Source: Amaurobius ferox (lineage: Eukaryota; Arthropoda; Arachnida; Araneae; Amaurobiidae). From it: 64,000 bases of DNA. The position numbers and the translations under genes are program-made. The notes beneath the pieces are model-generated. The model was not told the origin of the DNA. It saw only the letters and a program-made list of their open reading frames with translations, and ran no database searches. Numbering within the stretch: position 1 is the first letter of the stretch; every line of letters starts with the position of its first letter. Of the stretch, positions 12,901-27,000 are shown in pieces. The DNA lies in the NCBI GenBank assembly GCA_951213105.1, contig OX578133.1, positions 137,745,203 to 137,809,202 of the forward strand. The letters run 5' to 3'.

Positions 12901-13975
12901 TGTTAATAATATTGATAAACTTTTCTGAATATGAATAGTTAAAACACTTATTTTAAAGTATAAAAGATTTTGATAAAATTTTAGTTAGAACATAATCTAT
13001 TAATTCTAATCGAGCTATTTATAACAATATTTCGAAAAATTTCAATAGATAGATTAGCTGAGAAGTAATGCACATTAGTGGTTTCAAATTAAAATAATTT
13101 AATTTTATTATATATATCATATACTACGAGGATGGATCCAAAAAAAGGGTTACAGGGGTAATAAAAAATTATTTATTAACAATAGACAGAAAATACAAAA
13201 TGGAATTAAAAAGCATATTTGGCGATCATTTTTCCACGCAATCATCAAATGTATTTAGGCATTTATCTGAACGCAGGACCAACTTGTTTAACCCAGCTTG
13301 GTAGAAATCACGTCCCTGTCCATTGAACCAGTTCTCGACAGCTGTTTTCACATTTCTGTCTGAAGAGAACCTTGTTCCAGATAAGTGTTCCTTCAATTCT
13401 GGAAAAAGGAAATAGTCACTGGGTGTCAAATATGGGCTCTATGGGGGTGACTCTAGACTTCCCACTTGAACTTTTGCAGCAATTCTTGAGTTTGGTGAGC
13501 AGTACGGGGCCTGGCATTGTCGTGAAAGAGAATGACACCATCACTCAACATGACCATATTCTATGCACATAAGAAACGAATTACGGCTCAGACCTCCAAG
13601 CGAGACCACTTTTCTAAACGTCTTGCCATTTCAATCGCTCTGACGTGTCTGCGAACTTACACTACCTACCCGCACAACAGTTGTAAGACAACTACCGCCA
13701 TCTGTCTCCACTCTGGGGGAAACTATTCCCTTCACAATAATTACTTTTCAAATGCTGCTGCTTGTAACCTTTTTTTTTTTTGGATCTATCCTCGTATTAT
13801 ATATCAATGCTGTTCAAATTGTAAGATCAAAGATGTTTACATTATGGAATGGAAATCTATCATTAGGTAATAATTCGAGGTAGGAAACATAATGAAGGAG
13901 AATAATATTATCATTAACATTTTCAAAAATGACTGCCAATATATCATCAATAAATCGATGAATTTGATAATTATT

Positions 13976-14008
<33 letters not shown>

Positions 14009-15036
14009 TCTTACCTATTAATCTTGGCGAGGACCGATCATGGCACATAGCAGCTGAGGAATGTTTATTATGAATAGGAGACACCTCGCTAGGTACTGAT
14101 GATTTGTGGAAATTTTCCGTTGAATGACTAGGAGTTTCCAAACCGTCTTTTGATCTACTGCTTTTCAGAGCACTTCTCTTGAGTTCATCGTTAGAGATAG
14201 TTCTAATTAAAGAAGTGCTTGACTTATCAGCAGACGCATCGGACAGCGTCCTACTATGTTCTCGTTCAAAATTCGTACTTTTCTGTTTTCTGAATTTTCT
14301 CAAATCATCAGTTCTGGGCAGAACTTGCAGACTAGAATGGGACTGCTTATTTTGATGAACATGTGGCGTTTTTGGCTTCACACCAGTAGGAAACAAATAC
14401 GCTGATTTTGAGCATATTTCATGTTGAGGTGAATTAGAGTTTCCATAATTATTAAGTGCATCCTTTAGGGAACCTTGTGAACGGCAAAACGAACAAATTC
14501 CTGTTCGAAAATCCGGTTTAATGCACGGATTAGACATACAAGAGCGATTATCCAAAGTCTTGCTGTCAGTCATATGATCGCGAGATGTATGAATAGATTT
14601 CTCAACTAGACTAATTCCCATTCTTGGTGCAGGAAAATCAGGCCTGATGGAACATGCAGGGGCGGATACAGGAGATGATCTCTGATAGTCCGTAGGAGTA
14701 CCAAAATTTTGATCTTTAGAATTCAATCCTGTTTTCAGAGACAATGAAGGTCTATTTAACGGTGATCTCGAACCCGGTAGGCGAGGATGAGAGAACACGT
14801 TAATTCCCATTTTTGGACCAGGAGGAGACGACTCAATTGATTCTGAAAATAAAATAAATATGAATGGGAAAATTATTAGATTAATAATATTTGAAAAGCA
14901 ATTTTAGGAAATATAAACAACTAGCAAAAAGCCTTGGCGTTGCTTGGGGTACTTAGAGTTTGATAAAACTGTCTCAATTACAATCCCTTTTTAACACTTT
15001 ATAACAAAGTTGAAAAGTGTTTATGACTTTGTTCAT

Positions 15037-15070
<34 letters not shown>

Positions 15071-18000
15071 CGCTAGAACGATAACTGCCGTAAAAATGGC
15101 TTAATCAAAATGAAATTTTACTATGTTGTTCAGACGGTCTATAGGACCTATGGGAATATAAATGACCCGATTATCACCCGATTAGTTTTGGATTGAACCC
15201 GGGTTGAAAAAATTAAATACATTGAACCCTATGGGACCTAATTTTTCAAACATTTTTTAAGCGGATTTAAAATTCACAAATCGCTTCGATAATTTTAGGT
15301 AATATTCAAATTATTCCATAAAATATATAAAAAAAGTTTCAACAAAATATATTCAGTAGTTTTTTAAATAAAAATTATAATAATAATTGCACCTCTTATA
15401 TGAAGCGATCACGTGACCATGATATGAAAAGATCACGTGACCCACTTCAAAATAAAATATGGCATCCATCTTGTCTCAAAATCGTGATTTTTGAAGTTCT
15501 TTTAATTTATATTGGGTGTTAAATGCGTCCTAAAACCGCTTTATTTTTGCTTAAATTCTGTGCTTCTACTTACTGAAATAACGCAATGACAATATATTTG
15601 AGTTTAAATGATCATCCAAATTTGATTATTTCTACAACGAAGCCTATTTTTCACTTATGTAAAATGTAAACAGCAAAATATGTAGAATGAGTTGTATAAG
15701 AATTGCTGTATTTCTTTAACACAAAAGTATTTAGCTCATGGAGTCTTCATAGCTGATACGAATGAAATATTCATTGAATTTATAGAGAGAAGGACGATTT
15801 TTTTCAATGAAGTTTTAAGCATAGAGTTTAATTACTTGTTGCTCCATGGTCATACGTTCCTAAATAAAATAAATTATTTTAGTACTGTGATGAATGAAAT
15901 GATTGGGAAAATGTTATGAATGAAATGCTGCTTTTGTAGAGAGAGCCAGGCGTGTTATTTTTTCTATGACGTCATTTGAATAAATGTCAGTTGTTTTCGA
16001 TGAAGTTTTCAAATATAATAAATTACTGTAGTATTATGATGATTTTAAAAATATTACCGAGGAATGTATCGCATTTTAGAGATGTTTAAACCAAGCAATT
16101 TATATTTCAATGCCGTCATTTGAATGAAGTTCATTTTTTTCGATGAAGGTTTAAGTTTCAAATATAATAAATTAATGTAGTACTGTGATAAGTTTTAAAA
16201 TATTACTTAGGAATGTATTGCATTTTAGACATAATAAAATTGCATTGAAGTTGGAAAGTGTTTCATAATCAATGCTTTAAGCATGATTGATCTTTCTTGT
16301 TAACACTTTACAACATAGTGGAAAAGTGCTTATGACTTTGTTCATTCTGTCTGTCTGTCACCACTATAACAGTTGTAAAAATGACTTTATCAAAATGAAA
16401 TTTTAGTATGTTGTTCAGACGGTCTGTGGGACCTATGGAAATATATATGAATAAGATCACCCAATTAGTTTTGGATTGAACCCGGGTTGAAAAAGTGAAA
16501 TACATTGAACTCTGTGGAACCTAATTTTTCAAACATTTTTTAAGCGAATTTAAAATTCACAAATTGCTTCAAAAGTTTGAGAAAATATACAAATTATCCC
16601 CTAAAAAAATATTAAAAAAAAATTCAGCATAATATATTCGGTAGTTTTTAAATAAAAATTAATATAATAATGACACCCATATCATATGAAGAGATCACGT
16701 GACCCACTTCCAAGTAAAAGAGGGCATCCGTCTTGTGTCAAAATCGTGATTTTTAAAGTTTTTTTAATTTATATTTAATGTTGTATCCATTCTAAAACCG
16801 CTTTATTTTTGCTTAATTCCTGTGCATATATATTCTGAAACAGTGCAATTACAATATATTTGAGTTTAAATGATTAATGCCATCCATCTTGTGTCAAAAT
16901 CGTGATTTTTAAAGTTCTTTTCAATTTATATTTAGTGTTGCGTCCGTCTTAAAACCGCTTTATTTTTTTTATTTTTTTCTGTGCATCTATATATTGCGAC
17001 AACACAACTACAATATTTGTGAGTTTAAATGATCATCAAACTTTGATTATTTCTACAACGAAACCTGGTTTTCACGTATGGAGAATGTAAACAGATCAAA
17101 ATGTAAGATGAGTTGTATAGGAATTGCTGAATTTCTTTAACGCAAAATTATCTAGCTCTGGAGTCTGCAATATAGCTGATATGAATGAAACATTCATTGA
17201 TTTTACATGGAGAAGCAGACGATTCTATTTACTTTTTCGATGAAAATTTAAGCATGCAGCTATACAGTACTTTTACATCCATGATTTTAAGTTTTTAAGT
17301 AAAATAAATTAATGTAGTATTGTGATAATTTTAAAAATATCGCCGCTGAATGAAAGGAATGAAAAAAGGTTTATGAATGAAATTTTCGCTGCTTTTATAT
17401 AGAGAGCCAGACGATTTTTATTTCGATGACGTTATTTGAATAAAGCTCATTTATTTTTGATGAAGTTTTCAAATATAATTAATTGTAGTATAGTGATAAT
17501 TTTAAAAATATCACCGCTGAATGAATCGCATTTTAGAGATGTTTAAATAAAATTGCATTGCAGTTGGAAAGCGTTTCATAATCAATGCTTTATGCTTGAT
17601 TGATCTTCCTTGTTATTTTCTACATCGATAACTATTTTTCCATTGAGAAATTATTAATAATCACACAAATTTTATTACTAACCGGATAACTTCATTTCAT
17701 CAGAAGTGACATCGCCATTATTTTCTCCTACAGATTTGCCATCGGGTTGACATCTGACATGGTTCCCATTTAATATATCATCCATACGAGATTTTGCAGA
17801 TCTTGCATTTTCTGCAAAATATAGATTAAATACATGTACTTTAATACATGAAAAGCTCTACAGTAAAAATAAAATAAAGTTATATGGCATTTATCACGGA
17901 AACGTAATCTATATACATTCTTAAAAAATTGTAATACAATATAGTAAACAAAGTATGTTCAATTATTCAATCTAGGTTTTAATCCCTTTACATTGAACAT

Positions 18001-21000
18001 ATTACAATGCTAAAAAAAATCTAACACTAAAAATTTTTAATTATTGCTCCCAGTAACAGTTTTTATTCCTGATAAAATACAAATATATTATCAAAAAAAT
18101 CTGATGTGGGCAAAACATGACTTGCCTTACATAATGGATTCATTTACTTCTTTCACTGTGAAAATATGATGCATAAGATCCATGGCATAATGCTTTTAAC
18201 ATTGAATAGTACATTTGGTACTTTTCGGGATATGTAAAACTTTCAAAATATCCTATTATCTATATAACTATATAACGCTCAATTTATGCGTGAAAGTTAT
18301 TAATATTGATAGCATCCGCAATAACCGTGTTCACGCAGAATATGGGCACGTTGAATACATAAATCTAAAAGTCTTTCCGAGAGGTTGGTGGTAGGGGAAG
18401 GAGGGTAAAGTCCCTGTGGATATCGTCTCCACTGGGTTCCGTTTTCGGGTAGGTCAGATGTCCGAGTCGAAAGAAAGAAAGAAATGCAGCAGCCATAAGC
18501 AATAGTCCATATATAAAAATATTTTAGTAATTAATTCATCAACATGGCATCATTTTCGTTAATTTAGCATCATTTGTGCAATGTTGACAATATTTTTGTC
18601 AATTTGGCTCTATCATAAAAACTCGACAAGTTTACGATATTTTGCCAAATTAGTAGCAAAGTTTGTCAAATTTCTCGCCGAACGTTACATGCAAACTGAG
18701 AGAAGGACTTTTCTTATAAATAAATAAATAAATATTGGCGAATTTTTGAACGTAAAAATGCACAATTATTACAAAATATCTGCTCTGGAACGAACTAGAT
18801 GAACGACAATGGTGTTAACAAATTTGTCGCATAATATTGTATATGAAAAATGGAAATATTTTAAAATAATTAATTTTTTTTATATTTTATATAATATTTT
18901 TGATAAATGTGCGTAGAAAACGTGTAATATCTCGAGAACGGTTCATCCTAGCGTTCTTTGTGTTATTCATTTTTTTTCAAAATTTCATTCGAAAATTTGT
19001 TTCTTGCGACCATTCGATGACGTTTAAAATCAATAGGATTTCAGTATGGACCTATTGCAATACGTGTACCAAACTTCATTTGAAATGATCCATTCGCTCA
19101 TGAGATATTGCATCCACAGACTCACGGACACACACACACATTAACATATATGCACAGTAACATACGTACAGAGACATCAACTCAAAACTGCTTGATTCGA
19201 GTTCAGGGATTCTTAAAACGTGTTCTTCCATCGAAAACTGTACGAAATTTCGACCCCGTCACAATACTTTTCCTATGCATTATACTATGTATATAGGGAA
19301 AGTAATATATGACATACCAACAAAAATTAATTTTTGTACCAAATATGACTTCGAAAATATACTATTTACTTTCATTTATTTTATGTCAGCTTATTTTATA
19401 TTTAATTTACGTTAATTTTATGTTCCTATAGGCCTATTTAGGTTTGCTTTCCTTAATGTAGTGCTACTTTCCATCCAAATTTCACAAAACATCCCTTTCA
19501 AAACTGCATTTGGAAAACAAAAACAAAGATCAATTGTAGAATGGTTAAATCTTTATTTTAAATCACCGTGGTGACATCAGAATGTGATTAACCATTACTT
19601 TTCATCATTTAACTAGTCCTTTTTACGTCTTAATGCAATATTATAGATGTCAAATTAACTGATAGTATGAAAAAGTTTCGTTCTGACAATTGATAGAAAG
19701 AATTAAAAAAAAATATATGCTTCGTTTATCAGCAGCATAAAAAGGTTTGATAAAATCTCATTTCATTTCAAACGCAAAATGGATGGAAATTACTTTTGTG
19801 TTTCTATAAAATACTTTGAACACCATTGAAGAAAATCTGAGTTCATTCAATTTCAAGAAATTGTCGTATTTGACTTCTATAACTACCACTTTTGCCCTTA
19901 TTTAACACACTTCATTTATTAACACTCGGGATATATATTTATAGTTTTTCATAAAGCAAGCATAATAAGCCCTTTTTCGAAAAATGTATTCATATAATTT
20001 TATAAACTATACATTCGCCTGATAATTGTGATATACAAAATTTCATGACCATATAATTTTTTTACTTTTCGCTCAATTACGTATATTATGAACTGATTGG
20101 ATCGTATATCAACGATAAAACTATGAACATGATTTATCACCTCTGTTAACAAGTTGCTCGCAGTTGCTCCGGTGTTTGACACAAGTGTTTCTGTTGGCAA
20201 TGGAATCATCAGCTTCTGAAGTAGAAGCATGGTATGCAGATAGTCTTTGTTCTGATTCTACTTTGCAATTGCTGGAATATGTCCTTGCTGTAGATCGGCT
20301 TGTAGCAGAAGATGTGGAAATTCCGACATTTCTGTGATATATTTTCGATGCCGGGAGATACGTTGATGGCTATGAATAATAATTTGTTTGGTATCAAAAA
20401 AGAAATTTTAAATATTTTGTTACAGAAAAGGTTACATCCATTATTATTTATATCTACAAAATAATAATATATTTAATACCATTATTATAAATTTTACCGT
20501 TTTGCTACCGGTTCCCATGATCATGGAGAAGTATTTATATGCATTTGCACTCACATTTATAACCTTTATCGTAAGCAGTATCTGCCGTATGAGAAAGTAA
20601 AAATTGGAATATTTTTTGTTATTTCTTGTAACAATTCAATCTACAATTTAGGTTTGTGTGAATATGACTAATAAAGAATTTAATACTATGTACTAAAAAA
20701 TAAAAATCGTTCTTGTTATTAATCTGCAGTTCACTGCATATCTTATTCTACTCACATTTTACTATTCTACTACTTATTGTATTACTTATTCTACTCACAA
20801 GACAATTTTTAATTCACAGAGTTCGAAGTATATTTTTCATATGCATAAACAAATTATCCATAATCATGAACATTTATTAATTCAGTAAAAATTAACTCCA
20901 AAATTTAGCTAAAGTTGTTTTTCGGTTGTTTAAGTTGGTATATAAGTGCATATTAAAATATAATAACTTTTATTTTAAACCTTTGAGCACTAGTAGTGAA

Positions 21001-24000
21001 AGGGATTTTTAAATTTGATATTCAAGCAAATATCAAGTTAATATTTAACTATCCTCTAATTTAAAATCATATACACATATAATGGCTGTACACACAGCCC
21101 ACAAATCAAAATTTAATTGGTATTCATCCTTTGAAATAGTTTAATTATAATTAAAATACCGAGCTTCTTTTAAAAAAAATACTTATTTATATTTTAAAAT
21201 ATTTGATTTTTTTATTTCTATAGTAACCACAAACTTCTCACCGCACTATCTAAATCTACAAATCGTTTTGAAACATTCAGCCCAATTTTTGGTTTTATCA
21301 TTTTAATATTTTTAAATATATCTTGCTGATTAAAATGCCAAGTATTCAAAATATATTTTCTAAATTCAACACTTTTAATATCTTATGTTATTCATCATAA
21401 AAACTAATACTGTACACTTTTTGTGACACATTTCTTGATTTACAAATGAAAAAAATTTAACATTTAACTAGTTATTTATTTAAAAAAAATATTTAATAAG
21501 ACAAATTCTCGTTATGCAGAAAGTAGCCGGGAATGTGTCCAAAACGTATTTTCCGTTATTTCGGGCCATTTGAGGAAGTTCAGCTAACTTTCTTGGCTTA
21601 GGTCCTATCAACAAAAAAATATTCATTTCATGTAAATACTAAAATAAACCATGGTATATAATTTTAATACAATTACACATTTTAATTGATATTATTTGGA
21701 AAATAAATATTAAATATTAATATTATTAATAAATTTAATAAATATTAAACATATTTAGTAATATCTTAAAAAGTTTTACAGAATTCAGTAAGTTATATAT
21801 GAATGTTAAATTGAGTCACACATTTTAAGCATTTTGACTCAAAAGTATTTTCACTTTATTCTGACATATTTCGGGCTTCATTCAATAATTCATTAAAAAA
21901 TTTAATAATTGTATATAAAGTTCATTCAATAATTTTATGCACTTCGCATGGCATTTTATCCATGAAACATTTTAAGTGACATGCTTAATAAAAAGTGTAG
22001 TTTTTAAAATGTTTTACAAGGCAGTTTAAGTCATAGTTTTAGTGTAGGGAAGATTGTTGTATCCCTGGATAATTTTGATTTTCAGGCCCTCAATTTAATA
22101 TTTAATTAGGATTCCTGGGATTTTACACATAGCTTCAAACTTTAATTCCGACTTGTCCTTCAAGACCTTTAATTTTGACATAAATTTAAATTGGTATAAT
22201 ATGGTAATTTATTTTTGATCAGGGAGTGTTGCACTCAAATTTGTTCCTGAAAATACCGAAACAGAAAATACAGATACTGGAATGAAACACTATATTTAAT
22301 AAGAGTGAACTAAAATAACTAATAATTTTAAGCTGCAATTTTACTCAACATCATGCTAATTAATCAATGCTAAATGTTAAATACCGAAATTGCCGTACAA
22401 GCGAAATTTGCTTATTTTTATATGAAATTTGTTGTAAGTACTAACTTTTTCAAATATTTAATTTTAAAACACTTTTGTTAAACACTAATAATTTTTTCAA
22501 CATCTTGAACATTTTTCACTGTTATTTTCTTACATCTTCTAATTTTTCAGACGCATAATTGCCTCTTTCAAACTGAACATCATACTCGTGCTCTCAAAAT
22601 TCTGATGGAATGCTTGCATAACATGTATTAGATAACACTTCTGAATCTGTTTCACCTGAAGAGCTTTTTTTGCTTAAAGTGCTTTATTTTCATTTAGCAA
22701 ATTTTATTTTTTTACTTTTCCCCCATATTTTCAATCTATCTTAATCTTCCTTGTACAATTACAATATTTTCTACCGTACAAGTTCAAATAGAAGACTTAG
22801 TTTGTCTTCCTCTATTACTTGCTTTTCTTGTTGAAGAATTTGGATGGACCACATCTTTGATTCGGTCAAAGGCACAACGCTCCTGGCATGAACAATGGCC
22901 CAGCATATGAGAAGTTACCTTTTATGTGGAATAATATGATTTCTAAGCAATACAGATAGAAGTGATGAGGTATAAAATTATTTTTAAAATACTACCTTTT
23001 GGGGAGGCCAAAATATTAAATTACCATAATATAAGGAATCATATGCTTCTCAGCTAATATTCTAGGTTTAAAATAATCTTTAGAAAAAAGGCTACAAACT
23101 ACTCTGGCGAGTTTTATAAATAACACAACACGTTTTTCTATTTTTCATTTTTTAATATTATACGATTTATTGCCTATATTCTATTTTATTCTTGAAAAAC
23201 ACAGTATTAAAAATCAATTTTGCGATTTTATAATTTGCCAAATTAATTTCAATATTAATGAATATTACTGAATGAAATAAATTAATGAAATAAATGTCTT
23301 GAATTGTGTGATTCATGGCAAAATCACAATTACAAAATACGAAGAGAAATAGTATAATAAATGCAAAATACAAATTTAGTAAAATGCTTTTAAAATACCA
23401 CAGTTGGTCTTACTCCATTCATCTCTGTTTGATTTTTCGGTTTGCAAAGACATAACCACATAGAGTAAATTTGTTGCTGAACCTAGAAGGTAAACCATTA
23501 TTCAGTGCTTTGATATGACTTATTAATCTAGAATAAAATAATATTTTCTCTTTATTATTACCTTTTTGTTAATCACACAATATCCAACAAATATATATAC
23601 TCCTTTTAGAAGGCAGAAAAATGAGAAAGCATATTGTAAAATGGCATGAGTCTCGTTCACGGAAAGAATAGCAAGAACCCATGTAGAGCCTTGAATTGGC
23701 AAAAGCATAACAGCAAGCCACAGCAAAGTTCTGAAAAGAACGATATTTTTAAAACTACTATGAAATTCTTATACATTTGATTCATGTCTCCTGGTAGATA
23801 CCTAAAGTAATTTTCAAAAAAATGACATAGAATAAAATACATAAAGCAATTAAAAACAAAATACAATTTTCATTAAGATGTTTTACTATTTTCAATTCAA
23901 AAATTTGGACCAATTATAAGAAGAAATTTATGAAGCATTATACCTAAAGTAATTTTCATAAAAATGACATAGAGTAAAATACATAAAGCAATTAAAAACA

Positions 24001-27000
24001 AAATGCAATTTTCATTAAGACGTTTTACAATTTTCAGTTCAAAAATTTGGACCAATTATAAGAAGAAATTTATGAAGCATTATACCTAAAGTAATTTTCA
24101 TAAAAATGGCATAGAGTAAAATACATAAAGCAATTAAAAACAAAATACAATTTTCATTAAGACGTTTTACAATTTTCAATTCAAAAATTTGGACCAATTA
24201 TAAGAAGAAATTTATGAAGGAGCCTTCATATGGTTTTAAATGAAGTGGTATGAATAAATTTTCTTCAACATAACAATTATTCTATGTTAAACTAATCATT
24301 TCCTAAGACCGTTATGAGCCAGCAGATGATTTTGTTTATAAGAACTGCGGCCAAGGCTGTGAAAAATGGGTCATTTCGATTGCGGTTAATGAAAGTGAAC
24401 CGAAGCGGTAACTGAGCGGTCAAGGCAAGCGTTTTCTCGTGCTCGCTCAGATGCCAGGTTGTGGGTTCGAGTCCCAGCTGCATGTATGGATATTGTGTTG
24501 TTGGGAGTAGTACGTTTCACCCCCCACAGGTGCGCAGGGGCAACGTTTTGTGACAGTTAAATGGTTCACGATTTTGGCCAATGTATAGGCGAATGATTGA
24601 ATGTTAGCAACTGGCCACTAGCAAATAAATATTGAAAGTGTATGTACGAGTGTGAGAATGTTACTGATCCTTTTCTGTCGCAAAAATTAAAATTTGGGGG
24701 GTTTGGGTGTCTGCAGAGGTCCGCGGATGGAGTTTCTGGCGGTATTTTTCAGGAAAAGGTATTTTATTCTGGCGGTATTTTTCATCTTTGATCATTTGAG
24801 GATTCACGACAGCGGTTACACCCAAACTACAAGCGGTGGATCTTCAGCGACGAAATTTGAGTGGAACTGTAGGGGTGTGGTTATTTCGACGCACCTCTCC
24901 TGACCATGGATCGCATTCTCTGCTTATCATAAAATTTGGAAAACGGTGATGGCCCAGACTTGTACAGTCTCTCAAAAATATAATCAAACTGTCGTACCCC
25001 CAACAAAAATCGCTTAATTGATGATTTTTTTTTTTGCAAATTATGTTATGAATCGACCTGAAAATATTTTTAAAAAATCGGCTCCTGTCCGATTGTTTGG
25101 TGTGAATAAAATTTTGCAAAATAAGTGTATTTTAATGTTTTTCAGACTCATTTGCTTAATTTCAGATTACCCGCTAATATTTTTCGCTCCTATTTCATCT
25201 GGATACTCCGACTTCACGTCAAATCATTTTATTAACTTGCTTGGTGATATATAAATTAAACTTATACAATATATCTTACAAGATTTTAAATTCAAGTTAT
25301 TCTGGCGTATTTTTTCAGAACTGGTTAAGAAGTCTGATAATGGGTACAGCATATCTCATATGATTATGTACTATTGTTTCAAGTGGGTTAAATAAAACAA
25401 CAGGTGTCCAACCAATGACCTGAGAAATTTGAAATTTGCTGACACCTTACCAGACTGTGAAAAAAGGTGCTGTAGCATTTATTTGAATGGCATTCTTTGA
25501 TGACAGAGAGCCAGGGGATGAAAATAAAATGAAATGCATTTCGAAATATAAACGTTAAGATGATTACCAAATTCTCGGTTACAACGGTTTAAAAGATTTA
25601 TTTTCACCGAATTCTCTTCAATTCGCTTAAAATCTCACTAATTTTTTCCGCTCAGTTACCATATCTGATCGCCAGTTGAAAAGCAAAGCTTATTAATGCA
25701 GCTTTAAAATTTATTGATTAACAAAGAATCGTATAAGTATGCTCTGGTATGCTGTAGAATGTTTTAAAATGATTTTATCTGCTAAGTTTATGTTGCAAAC
25801 ACAATTTTTTGTCATTCAGAAGGCTTCGTAGCTCATATAATAAGTATATACATAACGATAATATAATAATTAAACAGATGGAAGATATATATTTTAAAAA
25901 TTAAATATATTTATAAACTTATATTCTAACATTTATTCCACTTGATTCAAAACTACATTTTTCTAAATTATATTCATGTTTAATTACATACTTTAAACCA
26001 CCAAAATCCATCACCGCATCCTTTGATTGCATACTTGCTTTAAATGCCGACAGAAAGACTCCCAGAGTAATCTGTAACCAGAATACTTATTTTAATAAAT
26101 TGTGGACATTTCAATTTAACATGTCATAAAGTACACGAAAATAACATAAATACTTGACAACAACCTAATTACTAAAAAATACTTATTTAATTATATAATA
26201 ATTTTACATACTATAACGACAACGCAGACAGGGCCAACTAAACTCCAGACAACACTTTCGTGCACAGAAAGCCAGCAGCTGTTAAAAGTAAGAACAATAC
26301 TGATTAAAATCATTGAAAACTTTGTTTAAATAATGGATACTGATATAAGTTTTGCACCAGCGGAACATAAATATTAATCTAATGAAAATTAAACAATGAT
26401 AAGTACTTCACTTCCGTTACGACAATCAGTAGAAACATTTAGAATCAATTTCTTCCAATCGTTTAATTTCTATACTTTTCTCCATAGAAAAGTAATTTAA
26501 GTATTAGTGTAAATTAAGGATAAACTAATTTTTTTTTATAACATATATTTTTTTCAGATTTTTATTGAAATTAAACAGCGATAACTATACAATATACTAC
26601 AGAAACTGATTTAGCTCTATGGAGCCGCTTTCAAATGCAGCAAAAATGTGTATGCCTAATAAATTTTTCAATTTCAAGAAGTCTAATTATTTTAACCAGA
26701 TGCAGTTAAATTTATTCTAGCTATGTTAATTTTAATAGTGTAAAAATATTATGATTTTAGGCAATTTCAAATTAAAAGTTAACTAACTCATCATAATCTT
26801 TGTTTTATTGTAAATGTTTCCAATTAACACGCATTGTATTAAATACACAAAGCCATACTTACAAAAAGTGATTTCCATACTGATCCACACTTATGCCAAC
26901 TGATAATCCAACTATTAGAGCTGGACCACCTGCGAATAATTAAAATTATTTGTGAGTTTCATTAGCAATAAAAAATATAACATGTAGCTTTATACTTTGG

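Noticed and set aside
23799..24219. Regular repeats suggestive of a CRISPR array
   Set aside because: The units are contiguous 142-bp tandem copies without spacers, and the host is a eukaryote.
24694..25119. Overlapping open frames on both strands
   Set aside because: No domain, no splice context and no codon signature. Likely chance frames in repeat-derived DNA.
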